Positions 26,919 to 35,161 of a stretch of DNA of 64,000 nt are shown piece after piece; positions within the stretch are counted from its first letter, which is position 1, and every line of letters starts with the position of its first letter. Source of the DNA: Streptomyces leeuwenhoekii (GTDB lineage: Bacteria > Actinomycetota > Actinomycetes > Streptomycetales > Streptomycetaceae); the NCBI RefSeq assembly GCF_001013905.1, contig NZ_LN831790.1, positions 6,834,001-6,898,000 of the forward strand, in the 5' to 3' direction. The notes beneath the pieces are model-generated. The model was not told the DNA's origin, did no database searches, and saw only the letters and a list, made by a program, of their open reading frames with translations. Made by a program: the position numbers and the translations under genes.

Positions 26919-28142
26919 TCAGGCGGCCAGTACCTTCTCCAGGGTCCCGAGGGCCTGCCGCAACTCGTCCTCGGTGACGGTCAGCGGCGGCGCCAGACGG
27001 ATCGTGGAGCCATGGGTGTCCTTGACCAGGATGCCCTCCCGCATCAGCCGTTCGCTGACCTCGCGGCCGGTGCCGAGGGCCGGGTCGACGTCGACGCCCG
27101 CCCACAGGCCGCGCGCCCGGAAACCGACGACGCCCTTGCCGAGCAGGGCCGTCAGCCCTTCGCGCAGCACCGAGCCCAGCTCGGTCGCCCGCCGCTGGAA
27201 CTCGCCCGTCCGCAGCAGTTCCACCACCGCCGTGCCGACCGCCGCGGCCAGCGGATTGCCGCCGAACGTCGAGCCGTGCTCGCCCGGCCGCAGCACCCCC
27301 AGCACCTCACGGCGGCCGACCACCGCCGACACCGGCACGATCCCGCCGCCCAGCGCCTTGCCGAGCAGCACCAGGTCCGGGACGACCGACTCGTGCTCCA
27401 CGGCCAGCGTGCGCCCGGTGCGGCCGAGGCCCGACTGGATCTCGTCCGCGACGAACAGGCAGTTCGCACGGTGGGTCAGCTCCCGTACGCCGGTCAGGTA
27501 GCCGTCGTCCGGGACGACGACGCCCGCCTCGCCCTGGATCGGCTCGATCAGCACCGCCGCCGTCGTGTCGTCGACCGCCGCCCGGAGCGCCGCCAGGTCG
27601 TTGTACGGCACCACCCGGAAGCCGGGCGTGAAGGGCCCGAAGCCCGAGCGCGCCGTCTCGTCCGTCGAGAAGCCGACGATCGTCGTCGTACGGCCGTGGA
27701 AGTTGTCCGCCGCCACCACGATCGTCGCCCGGCCGTCCGGGACGCCCTTCACCTCGTAGGCCCATTTGCGGGCCACCTTGATGCCGCTCTCCACCGCCTC
27801 GGCGCCGGTGTTCATCGGCAGCACCATGTCCTGGCCGGTCAGCGCGGCGAGCCGCTCGGCGAAGGAGGCGAGCCGGTCGTTGTGGAAGGCCCGGGAGGTG
27901 AGGGTGAGCCGGTCGAGCTGACGGTGGGCCGCCTCGATCAGCGCCGGGTGGCGGTGGCCGAAGTTGAGCGCCGAGTAGCCGGCCAGCATGTCGAGATAGC
28001 GGCGGCCCTCCACGTCCTCCACCCAGGCGCCCTCGGCGCGGGCGACGACCACGGGCAGCGGGTGGTAGTTCTGCGCGAGGACGGGCTCCTCGGCCCGGAT
28101 GAGCTCCTCCGAGCTGCGGGTGCGGTCGGCGGGTGCGGTCAT
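26919..28142 (-). CDS. rocD: ornithine aminotransferase
   Basis: This class III PLP aminotransferase of 407 residues converts ornithine and 2-oxoglutarate to glutamate semialdehyde. Landmarks are LDMLAGYSALNFGHRHPALI near the N-terminus and LPMNTGAEAVESGIKVARKW. The metal- and PLP-binding Asp lies in FVADEIQSGLGRTG, and the Schiff-base Lys in LLGKALGGGIVPVSAVV (about residue 260). The start ATG at 28142 overlaps the stop of ddaH in ATGA, so the two are translationally coupled. DDAH yields citrulline and RocD consumes ornithine, giving an arginine-catabolism operon, probably under the Lrp-type regulator encoded upstream. Confidence 0.9.
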   Translation of the reverse strand: MTAPADRTRSSEELIRAEEPVLAQNYHPLPVVVARAEGAWVEDVEGRRYLDMLAGYSALNFGHRHPALIEAAHRQLDRLTLTSRAFHNDRLASFAERLAALTGQDMVLPMNTGAEAVESGIKVARKWAYEVKGVPDGRATIVVAADNFHGRTTTIVGFSTDETARSGFGPFTPGFRVVPYNDLAALRAAVDDTTAAVLIEPIQGEAGVVVPDDGYLTGVRELTHRANCLFVADEIQSGLGRTGRTLAVEHESVVPDLVLLGKALGGGIVPVSAVVGRREVLGVLRPGEHGSTFGGNPLAAAVGTAVVELLRTGEFQRRATELGSVLREGLTALLGKGVVGFRARGLWAGVDVDPALGTGREVSERLMREGILVKDTHGSTIRLAPPLTVTEDELRQALGTLEKVLAA

Positions 28143-28963
28143 GAGCGGTTCTCCCGGATTTCCTGGGTGCAGCACTTGATGCCGCCGCCGGCCTTGTGGA
28201 ACTCGGAGAGGTCGACGGGGACGGGGGCGTAGCCGCGGTGGGCGAGCTGGTCGGCGAGGGCGGTCGCCCCCGGCGAGATGAACACATGGCGTCCGTCGGA
28301 GACGGAGTTCAGCCCGAAGGCCAGGGCGTCCTCCCGGGTGGCGGTCACCGCGTCCGGGTACAGCCGGGCGAGCACCTCGCGGCTGCCCGGCGAGAACGCC
28401 TCGGGGTAGTAGGCGATGTTCTCCTCGTCGAGGGCGAACAGCGCCGTGTCCAGGTGGTAGAAGTACGGGTCCACGAGCGTGAGGCCGATCACCGGGACCC
28501 CGAAGAACTCCTGCACCTCCCGGTGGGCCTCCGGGGTGGTGCGGAACCCGGTCCCGGCCAGGATCCAGCGGCCCGCGGGCACGAGGTCGCCCTCGCCCTC
28601 GCAGACCGACTCGGGGTGGTGGACCTCCTCGAAACCGGCCTGCTTGAACCACGCCTGGTAGGGGATGGACTCGGGGCGGCGCTCGGGCGCGTGGAAGAGG
28701 GAGCCGAAGACCCGGCCCTCCACCACGAGGGCCGCGTTGGCGGCGAAGACCATGTCCGGCAGGCCCGGCACCGGCGCCACGGTCTCCACGGTGTGGCCGT
28801 GGGCGCGGTAGGTGTCGACCAGCGCCTGCCACTGGTCCAGCGCGCGGATGACGTCCACGGGTTCGCCGGGCCGCATCCACGGGTTGATCGCGTACTGGAC
28901 GGCGAAGTGCCTGGGTTCACAGACGAGGAAACGCCGCCGACGCGGCACACGGGAGTCGGGCAC
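28139..28963 (-). CDS. ddaH: dimethylargininase (DDAH)
   Basis: This 274-residue amidinotransferase-fold hydrolase releases citrulline from methylated arginines. FAVQYAINPWMRPGEPVD is the substrate loop region. DMVFAANAALVVEGRVF carries the Asp/Asn residues seen in the family, GDLVPAGRWILAGTGFRT the next conserved strand, and YFYHLDTALFAL the catalytic His. The nucleophile Cys lies in GGGIKCCTQEIRE close to the C-terminus. The GTG at 28963 follows GGAGG by about nine bases; earlier codons are unlikely to be translated. It is the first gene of the ddaH-rocD operon. Confidence 0.85.
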   Translation of the reverse strand: MPDSRVPRRRRFLVCEPRHFAVQYAINPWMRPGEPVDVIRALDQWQALVDTYRAHGHTVETVAPVPGLPDMVFAANAALVVEGRVFGSLFHAPERRPESIPYQAWFKQAGFEEVHHPESVCEGEGDLVPAGRWILAGTGFRTTPEAHREVQEFFGVPVIGLTLVDPYFYHLDTALFALDEENIAYYPEAFSPGSREVLARLYPDAVTATREDALAFGLNSVSDGRHVFISPGATALADQLAHRGYAPVPVDLSEFHKAGGGIKCCTQEIRENRS

Positions 28964-29011
28964 AGAGGGGTTCCTCCGCTTCCTGACGGTGAGTGACTGA
29001 GTGTTGACACC

Positions 29012-29067
29012 ACGGTAGGAACCGGCAGAGACGGGCGACAAGCGACGAAAGCTGCGTGTCGACGCAG
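29012..29067 (-). promoter_or_regulatory. ddaH promoter and candidate Lrp operator
   Basis: Minus-strand TTGTCG (29036-29041) and TACCGT (29012-29017) are 18 bases apart and well placed for ddaH. Just upstream, CTGCGT-N4-ACGCAG (29052-29067) forms an inverted repeat that could bind the adjacent Lrp/AsnC regulator. The binding assignment is inference. Confidence 0.5.
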
Positions 29068-29089
29068 GAATGATGCGTTCTGGCCCAGG

Positions 29090-29593
29090 TCAACGCACGT
29101 CTGGTGCGCCTTCCGGGGCGGGATGGCTGGCCCCCGCCTCCGGACTGTCCGGAATCAGATGGGACAGCACCATCACGCTGATCGTCTTCCGGATGAACGG
29201 CTCCGCGCGGATCCGCTCCAGCACCTCCTCGAAGTGCTCCACGTCCCGCGCCCGCACATGCAGCAGCGCGTCCGCCCCGCCGGTCACCGTCATCGCCGCC
29301 GTGATCTCCGGATGGTTGCGCACCACCTCGGCCAGCCGCCGGGGCGGCGCCGCGCCCTCGCAGTACACCTCCACGTACGCCTCGGTGCGCCAGCCCAGCG
29401 CCGACGGCTTCACCGTCGCCGTGAACCCGGTGATCACCCCGGTCTCCCGCAGCCGGTCCACCCGGCGCTTGACCGCCGTCGCGGACAGCCCGATGCCCGC
29501 GCCGATCTCGGCGAAGGACGTCCTGGCGTTCGCCATCAGCGCGGTGATGATCTTCCGGTCGAGCTCGTCGAAGGGCGTCGGCCTGCTGTTCAT
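29090..29593 (-). CDS. Lrp/AsnC-family transcriptional regulator
   Basis: The 167-residue protein has an N-terminal winged helix-turn-helix (ELDRKIITALMANARTSFAEI, then GLSATAVKRRVDRLRETG). A C-terminal RAM ligand-binding domain follows (TEAYVEVYCEGAAPPRRLAEV, HVRARDVEHFEEVLERI). Such proteins sense amino acids; the position 126 bases before ddaH-rocD on the same strand suggests control of arginine or ornithine catabolism. A TACAGT box (29600-29605) six bases before the ATG at 29593 and no Shine-Dalgarno indicate a leaderless mRNA. It is divergent from the LytTR regulator gene. Confidence 0.85.
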   Translation of the reverse strand: MNSRPTPFDELDRKIITALMANARTSFAEIGAGIGLSATAVKRRVDRLRETGVITGFTATVKPSALGWRTEAYVEVYCEGAAPPRRLAEVVRNHPEITAAMTVTGGADALLHVRARDVEHFEEVLERIRAEPFIRKTISVMVLSHLIPDSPEAGASHPAPEGAPDVR

Positions 29594-29656
29594 GCGGGCA
29601 CTGTATCCAGCGGGAACGTCCACACCGGGCACGTGTGCAGGCGCGCGGATTGCTCC

Positions 29657-29662
29657 TACACT
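29657..29662 (+). promoter_or_regulatory. -10 box of the LytTR regulator promoter, likely leaderless
   Basis: TACACT is followed by eight bases and the ATG at 29671, with no ribosome binding site. The divergent Lrp promoter lies about 55 bases away. Confidence 0.5.
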
Positions 29663-29670
29663 CCACGTTC

Positions 29671-30450
29671 ATGCTGCGCGCCCTGGCTGTCGACGACGAA
29701 CGCCCCTCCCTGGAGGAGCTGCTCTACCTGCTCAACGCCGACCCGCGCGTGGGCAGCGCGGAGGGCGCCGGTGACGCCACCGAGGCGCTGCGCCGCATCA
29801 ACCGCGCGCTGGCCTGCGGCCCCGACGGGCCCGACGGGATCGACGTCGTCTTCCTCGACATCCAGATGCCGGGCCTGGACGGCCTCGACCTGGCCCGGCT
29901 GCTGACCGGCTTCGCCCGGCCGCCGCTGGTCGTGTTCGTCACCGCCCACGAGGACTTCGCGGTCCAGGCGTTCGAGCTCAAGGCCGTCGACTACGTCCTC
30001 AAACCCGTCCGCAGGGAACGGCTTGCGGAGGCCGTGCGCCGCGCCGCGGAACTGCGCGGCGCCGGCCCGCGCGGCGCCGGCCCGCGCGGCACCGCCCCCC
30101 GCATCCCCGTGCACGAACCCGACCCCGACCACCTCCCGGTCGAGCTCGGCGGTGTCACCCGCTTCGTCGCCGTCGACGACATCACCCACGTGGAGGCCCA
30201 GGGCGACTACGCCCGTCTGCACACCGCCAAGGGCAGCCACCTCGTCCGCATCCCGCTGTCCACCCTGGAGGAACGCTGGCGCTCCCGCGGCTTCGTCCGC
30301 ATCCACCGCCGCCATCTGGTCGCCCTGCGCCACATCGGCGAACTCCGCCTGGACGCGGGCACCGTCAGCGTCCTGGTCGGCGGCGAGGAACTCCAGGTCA
30401 GCCGGCGGCACGCCCGTGAGCTGCGGGACCTGCTGATGAGGAGGCCGTGA
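29671..30450 (+). CDS. LytTR-family response regulator
   Basis: The 259-residue regulator has an N-terminal receiver domain (VDDERPSLEELLYLL; phospho-Asp in VVFLDIQMPGLDGLDLA near residue 70; conserved Lys in YVLKPVRRERL). A linker with repeated GAGPRG units and a C-terminal LytTR DNA-binding domain follow (THVEAQGDYARLHTAKG, FVRIHRRHLVAL). It partners the LytS-type kinase encoded three genes downstream; all four genes overlap or nearly touch. The likely target is the symporter in the same operon and possibly related carbon-uptake genes. Confidence 0.9.
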   Translation: MLRALAVDDERPSLEELLYLLNADPRVGSAEGAGDATEALRRINRALACGPDGPDGIDVVFLDIQMPGLDGLDLARLLTGFARPPLVVFVTAHEDFAVQAFELKAVDYVLKPVRRERLAEAVRRAAELRGAGPRGAGPRGTAPRIPVHEPDPDHLPVELGGVTRFVAVDDITHVEAQGDYARLHTAKGSHLVRIPLSTLEERWRSRGFVRIHRRHLVALRHIGELRLDAGTVSVLVGGEELQVSRRHARELRDLLMRRP

Positions 30451-30815
30451 CGGTGCCGAACCAGGACCCCGCCCAGCGCCGCGTCGTCGTCACCGGCCCG
30501 CCCCGCCGCGCCCGCCGCTCCCCGGGCCACCACCGCCCGCGCACCGAGATCGACGAGCAGACCACCCTCGGCCACACCTACGTCCGCTCCCTGATGCGCA
30601 CCCAGTTGCGCGCCGCCCTCACCGCGCTCGCGGTGCTCGGCCTGCTCGTCGGCCCGCTGCCGCTGCTGTTCGCGGCGGCGCCCGGCGCCCGGCGCCTGGA
30701 ATGGGCCGTCCTCGGCTTCGGCCTGTACCTCCCGCTCGTCCTGATCGCCCGCTGGTACGTACGCCGCGCCGAGCGCAACGAACGCGACCTCGTCCGGCTG
30801 GTCGAGGACCGCTAG
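30447..30815 (+). CDS. small two-helix membrane protein of the DUF485 type
   Basis: This 122-residue protein has a basic N-terminus followed by two membrane helices (ALTALAVLGLLVGPLPLLFA and AVLGFGLYLPLVLIARWYV) and a charged tail. Small DUF485 proteins typically precede SLC5-type acetate symporters and are thought to assist them. The GTG start at 30447 overlaps the TGA of the regulator gene. The spacing to the symporter is 16 bases. Confidence 0.7.
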   Translation: MTVPNQDPAQRRVVVTGPPRRARRSPGHHRPRTEIDEQTTLGHTYVRSLMRTQLRAALTALAVLGLLVGPLPLLFAAAPGARRLEWAVLGFGLYLPLVLIARWYVRRAERNERDLVRLVEDR

Positions 30816-30831
30816 GCCGCCCGCACCCGCC

Positions 30832-32544
30832 GTGAACTCCGCCTACGCCGTCCCCGCCGTCGCCCTCGTCGTCGTCTCCACCGTCCTCGTCGGCGCCTTC
30901 GGCCTGCGCATCTCCCGCACCACCTCCGACTTCTACGTCGCCTCGCGCACCGTGGGCCCCCGCCTGAACGCCGCGGCGATCAGCGGCGAGTACCTCTCCG
31001 CCGCCTCCTTCCTCGGCATCGCCGGCCTGGTCCTCGTCCAGGGCCCCGACATGCTCTGGTACCCGGTCGGCTACACCGCCGGCTATCTCGTCCTGCTCCT
31101 CTTCGTCGCCGCCCCGCTGCGCCGCTCCGGCGCCTACACCCTGCCCGACTTCGCCGAGGCCCGGCTCGCCTCCCAGGCGGTGCGCCGGCTGGCGGGAGCC
31201 TTCGTCGTCGGCGTCGGCTGGCTCTACCTGCTGCCGCAGCTCCAGGGGGCCGGCCTGACCCTGACCGTGCTGACCGGCGCGCCGCCCTGGCTCGGCGGCC
31301 TGATCGTCGCCGTCGTCGTCACCGCCATCGTCGCCGCGGGCGGCATGCGCAGCATCACCTTCGTGCAGGCGTTCCAGTACTGGCTCAAGCTCACCGCGCT
31401 GCTCGTCCCGGCGCTCTTCCTGGTCCTGGCCTGGCAGGACGACGGCGCCCCCCGCCGCGCCTTCGACGAACCGCCCGCCTTCCGCGAGCAGCGCGCCGTC
31501 CGCGTCGAGGACACGCTCACCCTCGACCTGAAGGCACCCCTGACCGTCACGGTCGACGGCACCGTCGACGGCCGCGGGCACGACGGCACCCTCCTGCGCC
31601 TCCCCGCCGGGAACCACCGCATCGAGGCCGGCACCCGCCTCACCTTCGCGCCGGGCACCGAGGTCCCCGAAGCCGGACACGGCGCCGGCGACACCCTCTC
31701 GCCCTCCTGGGCCGAGAGCGGCGAGGACCGCCCGCTGTACGCCACCTACGGGCTGATCCTCGCCACCTTCCTCGGCACCATGGGCCTGCCGCACGTCGTG
31801 GTCCGCTTCTACACCAGCCCGCACGGCGTCGCCGCCCGCCGCACCACCGTCGCCGTCCTCGCCCTGGTCGGCGCCTTCTACCTGCTGCCCCCCGTCTACG
31901 GCGCCCTCGGCCGCCTCTACGCCCCCGAGCTCGCCCTCACCGGCGACGCGGACGCCGCCGTCCTGCTGCTGCCGGGCCGCCTCGTCGGGGGAGCGGGTGG
32001 CGACCTCCTCGGCGCCCTGGTCGTCGGGGGAGCCTTCGCGGCGTTCCTGTCCACGGCGTCCGGGCTGACCATGGCCGTGGCCGGCGTCCTCACCCAGGAC
32101 GTACTGCCCGCGCGCGGGGTACGGCACTTCCGGCTGGGCACGGTGCTCGCCATGGCCGTCCCGCTCGCGGCGAGCGTCCTGGTCGGCGGGCTGCCCGCCG
32201 CCGACGCCGTCGGCCTCGCCTTCGCCGTGTCCGCCTCGTCCTTCTGCCCGCTGCTCGTCCTCGGCATCTGGTGGCGGCGGCTGACCCCGCCCGGTGCCGC
32301 GGCCGGCATGCTGGTCGGCGGCGGCTCCGCCCTGATCGCCGTCGCCGCGACCATGGCCGGACTCCCGCGCGGCGGGGTGCCGCACGCCCTGCTGGCCTGG
32401 CCCGCGCTGTGGTCGGTGCCGCTGGCCTTCCTCACCATGGTGCTGGTGTCACTGGCCACGCCGGGCCGCGTACCGGCCGGGACGGCGGCGATCCTGGCCC
32501 GCTTCCACCTGCCCGAGGAACTGCGCACGGAGGTGAACACATGA
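30832..32544 (+). CDS. sodium:solute symporter (SLC5/SSS, ActP-like) with a large extracytoplasmic insert
   Basis: The 570-residue transporter resembles cation-acetate and related carboxylate symporters. Signature segments are DFYVASRTVGPRLNAAAISG, EYLSAASFLGIAGLVLVQGP and GTMGLPHVVVRFYTSP, and there are about 13 helices. Between the sixth and seventh helices (roughly residues 205-300) sits about 90 hydrophilic, beta-rich residues (DTLTLDLKAPLTVTVDG, then HRIEAGTRLTFAPG), present also in some actinobacterial homologues but absent from classical ActP. The substrate is not readable. Start is a GTG at 30832; the stop overlaps the ATG of the kinase. Confidence 0.85.
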   Translation: MNSAYAVPAVALVVVSTVLVGAFGLRISRTTSDFYVASRTVGPRLNAAAISGEYLSAASFLGIAGLVLVQGPDMLWYPVGYTAGYLVLLLFVAAPLRRSGAYTLPDFAEARLASQAVRRLAGAFVVGVGWLYLLPQLQGAGLTLTVLTGAPPWLGGLIVAVVVTAIVAAGGMRSITFVQAFQYWLKLTALLVPALFLVLAWQDDGAPRRAFDEPPAFREQRAVRVEDTLTLDLKAPLTVTVDGTVDGRGHDGTLLRLPAGNHRIEAGTRLTFAPGTEVPEAGHGAGDTLSPSWAESGEDRPLYATYGLILATFLGTMGLPHVVVRFYTSPHGVAARRTTVAVLALVGAFYLLPPVYGALGRLYAPELALTGDADAAVLLLPGRLVGGAGGDLLGALVVGGAFAAFLSTASGLTMAVAGVLTQDVLPARGVRHFRLGTVLAMAVPLAASVLVGGLPAADAVGLAFAVSASSFCPLLVLGIWWRRLTPPGAAAGMLVGGGSALIAVAATMAGLPRGGVPHALLAWPALWSVPLAFLTMVLVSLATPGRVPAGTAAILARFHLPEELRTEVNT

Positions 32545-33746
32545 GCGGCTTCCTGGCCGGCCTGTGCGTGGCCGTCCTGCCGCTCCTGGCGGCCGGTTTC
32601 TGGCTGGGGCGGCGTACGGCACGGCCCGGGAGCCTCGCCGGGCTCGGCACCCCGGTGGAGCACGCCACCTTCCAGACCCTGCACACCGCCTCCCTGGCCG
32701 CGCCCCCGCTGCGCGCGGGCCTGACGGAGGAGACCGCCCGCAAGGCGGCCCGGACGCTGCGCTCGCTGCTCGGCACCGACGCCCTGTGCCTGACGGACAC
32801 CGAGACGGTCCTCGTCTGGGACGGCGCGGGCGCCCACCACCGCACCGAGATCATGGAGCGTCTCACCGGCCCGCTGCACACCGGCCGCGGCGAGGCGTTC
32901 CCGCTCGCCTGCGACCGTCCCGACTGCGCGGCGCGCTGGGCCGTCGTCGCCCCGCTCACCGTGGACGACCGGGTGCACGGCGCCCTGGTCGCCTGCGCGC
33001 CCCGCGAGTCGGCGGTCCTGGTCCGGGCGGCGGGGGAGGTGGCCCGCTGGGTCTCGGTCCAGCTCGAACTGGCCGACCTGGACCGGTCCCGCACCCGCCT
33101 CATCGAGGCCGAGATCAAGGCGCTGCGCGCGCAGATCTCCCCGCACTTCGTCTTCAACTCGCTCGCGGTGATCGCCTCGTTCGTCCGCACCGACCCCGAG
33201 CGCGCCCGCGAGCTGCTCCTGGAGTTCGCCGACTTCACCCGCTACTCGTTCCGGCGGCACGGGGACTTCACCACCCTCGCCGACGAGCTCCACGCCATCG
33301 ACCACTACCTGGCGCTGGTCCGGGCGCGCTTCGGCGACCGCCTCGCCGTCACCCTGCAGATCGCCCCGGAGGTCCTGCCGGTCGCCCTGCCCTTCCTCTG
33401 CCTGCAGCCCCTCGTGGAGAACGCCGTCAAACACGGCCTGGAGGGCACCTCCGGGACCTGCCACATCCGGATCACCGCGCAGGACACGGGCGCCGAGGCG
33501 CTCGTGGTCATCGAGGACGACGGCGCCGGGATGGACCCCGGCCTGCTGCGCCGCATCCTCGCCGGCGAGGAGAGCCCCTCGGGCGGCATCGGCCTGTCCA
33601 ACGTCGACGACCGCCTCCGCCAGGTCTACGGAGACGGCCACGGCCTCGTGATCGAGACCGCCGTCGGCGCCGGGATGAAGATCACGATCCGGCTGCCGAA
33701 GTACCAGCCGGGTGTGCACCCCGCGGGCCGGCCCGGCCGCGCGTGA
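32541..33746 (+). CDS. LytS-type sensor histidine kinase with GAF-like domain
   Basis: The 401-residue membrane kinase has only one N-terminal helix (LAGLCVAVLPLLAAGFWLG). A GAF-like domain follows (about 45-175) containing LACDRPDCAARW with two Cys. The His_kinase dimerisation motif SPHFVFNSLAV carries the phospho-acceptor His, and a HATPase_c domain completes the protein (PLVENAVKHGLEG, VIEDDGAGMD, GIGLSNVDDRL). It lacks the multi-helix 5TM sensor of classical LytS, so signal input may come from the GAF domain or the co-encoded symporter. The ATG at 32541 overlaps the symporter stop. Confidence 0.9.
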   Translation: MSGFLAGLCVAVLPLLAAGFWLGRRTARPGSLAGLGTPVEHATFQTLHTASLAAPPLRAGLTEETARKAARTLRSLLGTDALCLTDTETVLVWDGAGAHHRTEIMERLTGPLHTGRGEAFPLACDRPDCAARWAVVAPLTVDDRVHGALVACAPRESAVLVRAAGEVARWVSVQLELADLDRSRTRLIEAEIKALRAQISPHFVFNSLAVIASFVRTDPERARELLLEFADFTRYSFRRHGDFTTLADELHAIDHYLALVRARFGDRLAVTLQIAPEVLPVALPFLCLQPLVENAVKHGLEGTSGTCHIRITAQDTGAEALVVIEDDGAGMDPGLLRRILAGEESPSGGIGLSNVDDRLRQVYGDGHGLVIETAVGAGMKITIRLPKYQPGVHPAGRPGRA

Positions 33747-33749
33747 CCC

Positions 33750-33923
33750 TCAGGTGCTCCGCGCGGTGGCGATCATGCCGAGGGTGATCAGCCCCAGGAC
33801 GACCCAGCCGAACCACAGCCAGCCGTTGCTGCCGAGCGCCACCGTGTAGGCCGTCACCGCGACGAGACCGCCGACGGTGAGCACCCCCATCGTCTTCGTG
33901 GAACCGTCCGTGGAACCGGGCAT
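33750..33923 (-). CDS. 57-residue membrane protein
   Basis: A short gene not easily found by length cut-offs. The ATG at 33923 is preceded by GAGGAGG, a very strong ribosome binding site. The product starts MPGSTDGSTKTMG and contains two hydrophobic segments (VLTVGGLVAVTAYTVAL and WVVLGLITLGMIATA) separated by SNGWLWFGW. Similar small proteins are widespread in Streptomyces without known function. It faces the kinase gene three bases away. Confidence 0.7.
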   Translation of the reverse strand: MPGSTDGSTKTMGVLTVGGLVAVTAYTVALGSNGWLWFGWVVLGLITLGMIATARST

Positions 33924-34083
33924 CGCGACACCCTCCTCATGGTCCGTTGCCCTCCATGGTGCCCCGGTTCCGCCTTCCTACGGCGCGGACCACGAGATGT
34001 GTGCCGGATTTCGCGGGTCCCGCGCCCCTGGGAGGTTCCCGCGCGTGCGGGACAGCCGTGAAGGGCGTGCCGCGCGGAGCCCC

Positions 34084-35034
34084 TCAGTTCCCGCGCGCGT
34101 TCAGTGAGGCCAGATAGGCGTTGTACGCCTCGAGCTCCTTGTCGCCGTCGCGGTCGGCGGCCCGGTCCTTGCGCCGGGCCTGGCGCTCCTCGGAGGCGTA
34201 CCACTGGAACAGCAGCGCGATGAGCACCAGGACGGAGGGGATCTCGCTGAAGGCCCAGGCGATGCCGCCCGCCGCGTTCTGGTCCGACAGGGCGTCGATG
34301 CCCAGCGAGGCGGGCGGATTGCGGAAGGTGCCGACCATGGGGGTGGAGCCCATCATCAGCGCGATGCCGAAGAAGGCGTGGAACGGCATGCCCGCGAACA
34401 GCTCCAGCATGCGCATCAGGTAACCCGGCCGGTGCGGACCCGGGTCGACGCCCATGATCGGCCAGAAGAAGACGACACCGACGGCGAGGAAGTGGACCAT
34501 CATCGCGATGTGCCCCGGCCTGCTCTCCATCAGGAAGTCGAAGAGGGGGGTGAAGTACAGCCCGTACAGGCTCGCGATGAACAGCGGGATGGTGAACACC
34601 GGGTGCGTGATGATCCGCATGTAGCGGCTGTGCAGCAGCATCAGCAGCAGTTCGCGCGGCCCCTTGCGGCCGCGGCCCGCCGTCGGCAGGGCGCGGAGCG
34701 CCAGTGTGATCGGGGCGCCGAGCAGGATCAGGATCGGCGACACCATGCTGATCACCATGTGCTGCACCATGTGCACGCTGAACATGACCATGCCGTAGTC
34801 GTTCAGCTTGGTGCACATCATCAGCGCGATGCTCAGCACGCCCGCCGTGTAGGCGACCGTCCGGCCGACCGGCCACTTGTCGCCGCGCCGCACCAGGCGG
34901 GCCACGCCCCAGCCGTACAGCGCCAGGCCCAGGAGGCAGGCGACGAGGAAGAAGGGGTCCATGGACCATTCCAGACCCCGTCCCAGCGTGAACGGCGGCA
35001 GGTCCATCGTCATGCCGTGCCCGCTGTGATCCAT
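34084..35034 (-). CDS. ctaG: cytochrome c oxidase assembly protein, Caa3/CtaG family
   Basis: The 316-residue protein has about seven to nine membrane helices. HMVQHMVISMVSPILILLGA, MMVHFLAVGVVFFWPIMGVD and GMPFHAFFGIALMM are the conserved His-rich blocks of the CtaG_caa3 family, which helps build cytochrome oxidase, probably through copper delivery. The N-terminus MDHSGHGM adds further possible copper ligands. The start ATG at 35034 has AGGAG about ten bases upstream. It is a monocistronic-looking gene between pfkA and a tiny membrane protein. Confidence 0.85.
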   Translation of the reverse strand: MDHSGHGMTMDLPPFTLGRGLEWSMDPFFLVACLLGLALYGWGVARLVRRGDKWPVGRTVAYTAGVLSIALMMCTKLNDYGMVMFSVHMVQHMVISMVSPILILLGAPITLALRALPTAGRGRKGPRELLLMLLHSRYMRIITHPVFTIPLFIASLYGLYFTPLFDFLMESRPGHIAMMVHFLAVGVVFFWPIMGVDPGPHRPGYLMRMLELFAGMPFHAFFGIALMMGSTPMVGTFRNPPASLGIDALSDQNAAGGIAWAFSEIPSVLVLIALLFQWYASEERQARRKDRAADRDGDKELEAYNAYLASLNARGN

Positions 35035-35092
35035 CCGCCGGCTCCTGTTTCGTGGGGGTTGAGCGCTGTCTGTCCGCCCCAAGAGTAGAACC

Positions 35093-35120
35093 GCCCCCGG
35101 CCGCGACTACGACCGGGGGC
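35093..35120. terminator. hairpin after pfkA
   Basis: Eight-base arms GCCCCCGG and CCGGGGGC flank a 12-base loop between the pfkA stop and the ctaG start. There is no T-run; it probably ends the pfkA transcript. Confidence 0.5.
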
Positions 35121-35161
35121 CGTGTGGACCACACGCGGCGCGGGACGCGCCGCCGTACGCC

